In this document: positions 6,364-7,820 of the stretch, in pieces
Numbering within the stretch: the stretch's first letter is position 1
Layout: every line of letters begins with the position of its first letter
Origin: Bacteroidota bacterium
Lineage (GTDB): Bacteria; Bacteroidota; Bacteroidia; Flavobacteriales; Flavobacteriaceae
DNA length: 7,820 nt
Assembly (NCBI GenBank): GCA_023386255.1
Contig: JAEWKB010000097.1
Span: forward strand, 1 to 7,820
Direction of reading: 5' to 3'
The notes under the pieces: model-generated
What the model saw: the letters and a program-made list of their open reading frames with translations, nothing else
What the model was told of the DNA's origin: nothing
Database searches by the model: none
Made by a program: the position numbers and the translations under genes

Positions 6364-6397
6364 CAATCTGAAATCTAAGATCTTTCATCTGAAATCA
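6364..6397. repeat. TCTGAAATC repeat overlapping the 3' end of tag (right arm of an inverted pair)
   Basis: The + strand reads AATCTGAAATCTAA (6365-6378), then a short spacer and ATCTGAAATC. On the minus strand the second unit is the end of tag: GAT TTC AGA TGA encodes the last residues D-F-R and the stop. Confidence 0.75.
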
Positions 6398-6942
6398 CAT
6401 TCCATTATATGGTCATTCACCATGCCTGTTGCCTGCATGTGTGCATAAATGACTGTGGAGCCTACAAACTTAAAGCCGCGCTTTTTCATGTCTTTGCTTA
6501 TGGCGTCGGAAAGTGGAGTGGTGGCAGGCACCTGGTTCAGCGATGTGAACTTATTGTGAACAGGTTTACCATCAGAAAAGCCCCAAAAGTATTTGGAAAA
6601 AGAGTCAAATTCTTCCTGTACCTTCATAAAGGCCTGCGCATTGCTAACAGCAGCCAGTACCTTCAGCCTGTTGCGTATTATCCCCGGATTTTGGAGCAGT
6701 TCTTCTATCTTTTCTTCGCCATATTTGGCTATGGCTTTATAGTCAAAATTGTCAAAAGCTTCCGCAAAGCTTTCGCGCTTGCGCAATATAGTTATCCAGC
6801 TAAGGCCCGCCTGGAATGTTTCCAACAGCAGGAACTCAAACAGCGTTTCATCGTCATAAACAGGTTTGCCCCATTCTTCATCATGGTAGCGTTCGTAAAG
6901 CGGGTCGCCTTTACACCAGGCACATCGTACTAATTGTTTCAT
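6385..6942 (-). CDS. tag: DNA-3-methyladenine glycosylase I (Tag)
   Basis: A 185-residue base-excision repair enzyme that removes 3-methyladenine from alkylated DNA. With a constant offset of three from the E. coli enzyme the key residues are present: zinc ligands C7, H20, H178 and C182, the catalytic-pocket E41, and Y19 and W49, which line the base pocket. Family segments DPLYERYHDEEWG (13-25), ETFQAGLSW (41-49) and GFKFVGSTVIYAHMQATGMVNDH (156-178) are all visible. It should be active. The extreme C terminus (DFR) and the stop codon come from a dispersed repeat, three residues after the last zinc ligand. The ATG at 6942 lies two bases after the stop of the upstream gene (TAACCATG), so the two are co-transcribed and probably translationally coupled. 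Confidence 0.96.
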   Translation of the reverse strand: MKQLVRCAWCKGDPLYERYHDEEWGKPVYDDETLFEFLLLETFQAGLSWITILRKRESFAEAFDNFDYKAIAKYGEEKIEELLQNPGIIRNRLKVLAAVSNAQAFMKVQEEFDSFSKYFWGFSDGKPVHNKFTSLNQVPATTPLSDAISKDMKKRGFKFVGSTVIYAHMQATGMVNDHIMECDFR

Positions 6943-6944
6943 GG

Positions 6945-7820
6945 TTAATCTTCAAGGTATTCTTCAAATGTGCTTTCGTCAAATTCCTCCAGCTTGCCAA
7001 AAGTGGCGCGATCTTTATCAGCATTAACTTCGGCATCTGTCATATCGCGCATGTAGGCTTGTAGTTCGGTTTCATCTTTTATAGCTTCAGGCCTTATATA
7101 TTTGTATGCTCTGGTATTTATCCTTCCGTCAGGGTTGTTTACAAAAGCAACTGCAGCAAGAACATCGGGCCTGTTGTAATATTCTTTATCCTCTTTAGGT
7201 TTAATGCGATAAAAAAAGAATGTTACATTTTTATTGTGTACTTCAAGAACTTTTCTTTCAATTAAAGTTATGGTAACATCATCGCTGTTTTTATTGCTGA
7301 GGGACATAAGTGCCGACTTTGCAATGCTCTCGTCGCTGATGTTTTTAAGTAATGTTGCGTAATTAGTATTACGTATAAGAGCTTGTGTCTTGAAAAGCGT
7401 CTGCTCATTGTCCAGCAGTGCTTTCAGCTGCTGCTCCTCAGCATCATTATGTAATATGGCGAGTTTTGCCAAATGGCCTTTCGCTTCATTATCATCCAAT
7501 GCTTTTACCGCATCAAAAACCGGTTTCACGTCTTTATCATTACGGAACGGATAGAGGAGGCCCAGGTAATTTTGAAGGTTGCCCTGAGACTGGCTATATC
7601 TGTTGGAATATACATTGCGCCTGCTGCCCGTACGGCTTTTTTCGCGCTTAAGCTCCAGCCTGGCATTGGTAAGCACCATTTTTTTGTAAGCTGAGATCTT
7701 TTTGGCTTTAATGGCTTTATCATTTAGCAGGGCCGCAGTAAATTTTATTACCGCATCATGATATTCGGGTACGCTGTAAAACTGTAGTACTGCAGGAAAC
7801 AATACCGCACTGTTTTCAGT
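6945..7820 (-). CDS. C-terminal part of an unrecognised, mostly helical protein (runs off the right edge)
   Basis: The frame is open from the right edge (first codons TENSAV) to TAA at 6947-6945, giving 291 residues; the true start is outside the window. A TTG at 7802 should not be taken as the start. The first ~60% looks helical and leucine-rich, with Lys-rich helices (LLNDKAIKAKKISAYKKM). The last third has a mixed strand pattern (ERKVLEVHNKNVTFFFYRIK, AAVAFVN) and ends in a strongly acidic tail (EEFDESTFEEYLED). I see no catalytic motif. It loosely recalls the C-terminal region of very large flavobacterial proteins annotated TraB/GumN-like, but I am not sure of this. The tag gene follows after 2 bp, suggesting one operon, with no implied shared function. 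Confidence 0.8.
   Translation of the reverse strand, partial: TENSAVLFPAVLQFYSVPEYHDAVIKFTAALLNDKAIKAKKISAYKKMVLTNARLELKREKSRTGSRRNVYSNRYSQSQGNLQNYLGLLYPFRNDKDVKPVFDAVKALDDNEAKGHLAKLAILHNDAEEQQLKALLDNEQTLFKTQALIRNTNYATLLKNISDESIAKSALMSLSNKNSDDVTITLIERKVLEVHNKNVTFFFYRIKPKEDKEYYNRPDVLAAVAFVNNPDGRINTRAYKYIRPEAIKDETELQAYMRDMTDAEVNADKDRATFGKLEEFDESTFEEYLED

Noticed and set aside
6409..6933. Open frame of 174 codons on the + strand opposite tag
   Set aside because: It is antisense to tag, whose zinc ligands and active-site residues are all present; the + product has no recognisable motif.
7800..7802. TTG at 7802 as the start of the right-edge gene
   Set aside because: The frame continues open to the window edge and the sequence has the look of an internal segment, so this is a truncated gene and not a 285-residue protein.

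Overview
The window looks like a piece of a Flavobacteriaceae (Bacteroidota) chromosome, probably Flavobacterium or a close relative. The evidence is base composition, the families present (DUF4301, a thiamin-type TonB-dependent receptor, a PnuC-family permease, a 438-residue adenosylhomocysteinase), and several matches to the Bacteroidota -7 promoter consensus TAnnTTTG upstream of genes. The window is gene dense. It holds eight protein genes, two of them cut by the window edges; only the adenosylhomocysteinase gene is on the + strand.

Layout from left to right. (1) 1-984, minus: the N-terminal 328 residues of a TonB-dependent outer-membrane receptor. A clear TPP (thiamin pyrophosphate) riboswitch lies upstream, with a good promoter and several leader hairpins, so the receptor most likely takes up thiamin. 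(2) 1258-4818, minus: a tight cluster, transcribed from right to left, of a 4'-phosphopantetheinyl transferase, a PnuC-family vitamin permease, a large DUF4301 protein and an ArfB-type ribosome-rescue hydrolase. (3) 4967-6283, plus: ahcY, divergent from the cluster across a 148-bp region that appears to hold two face-to-face promoters and two palindromes. A rho-independent terminator follows it. (4) 6385-6942, minus: tag, DNA-3-methyladenine glycosylase I, starting 2 bp after (5) the C-terminal 291 residues of an unrecognised protein that runs off the right edge.

Functional reading: the TPP-controlled receptor and the PnuC-type permease probably form the outer- and inner-membrane steps of vitamin (thiamin) salvage. 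The first ~117 residues of the DUF4301 protein look like a shrunken, P-loop-less relic of the NadR-like kinase expected beside pnuC, now fused to DUF4301.

The least ordinary feature is a family of short AT-rich repeats built on GATTTCAGA / TCTGAAATC. It fills three of the gaps between genes, forms inverted pairs (around arfB, around the ahcY terminator, and as a hairpin after arfB) and supplies the last codons and stop of tag. A second, unrelated repeat, five tandem 8-bp units, lies inside the signal-peptide region of the receptor. No transposase, CRISPR array, tRNA or rRNA was seen.
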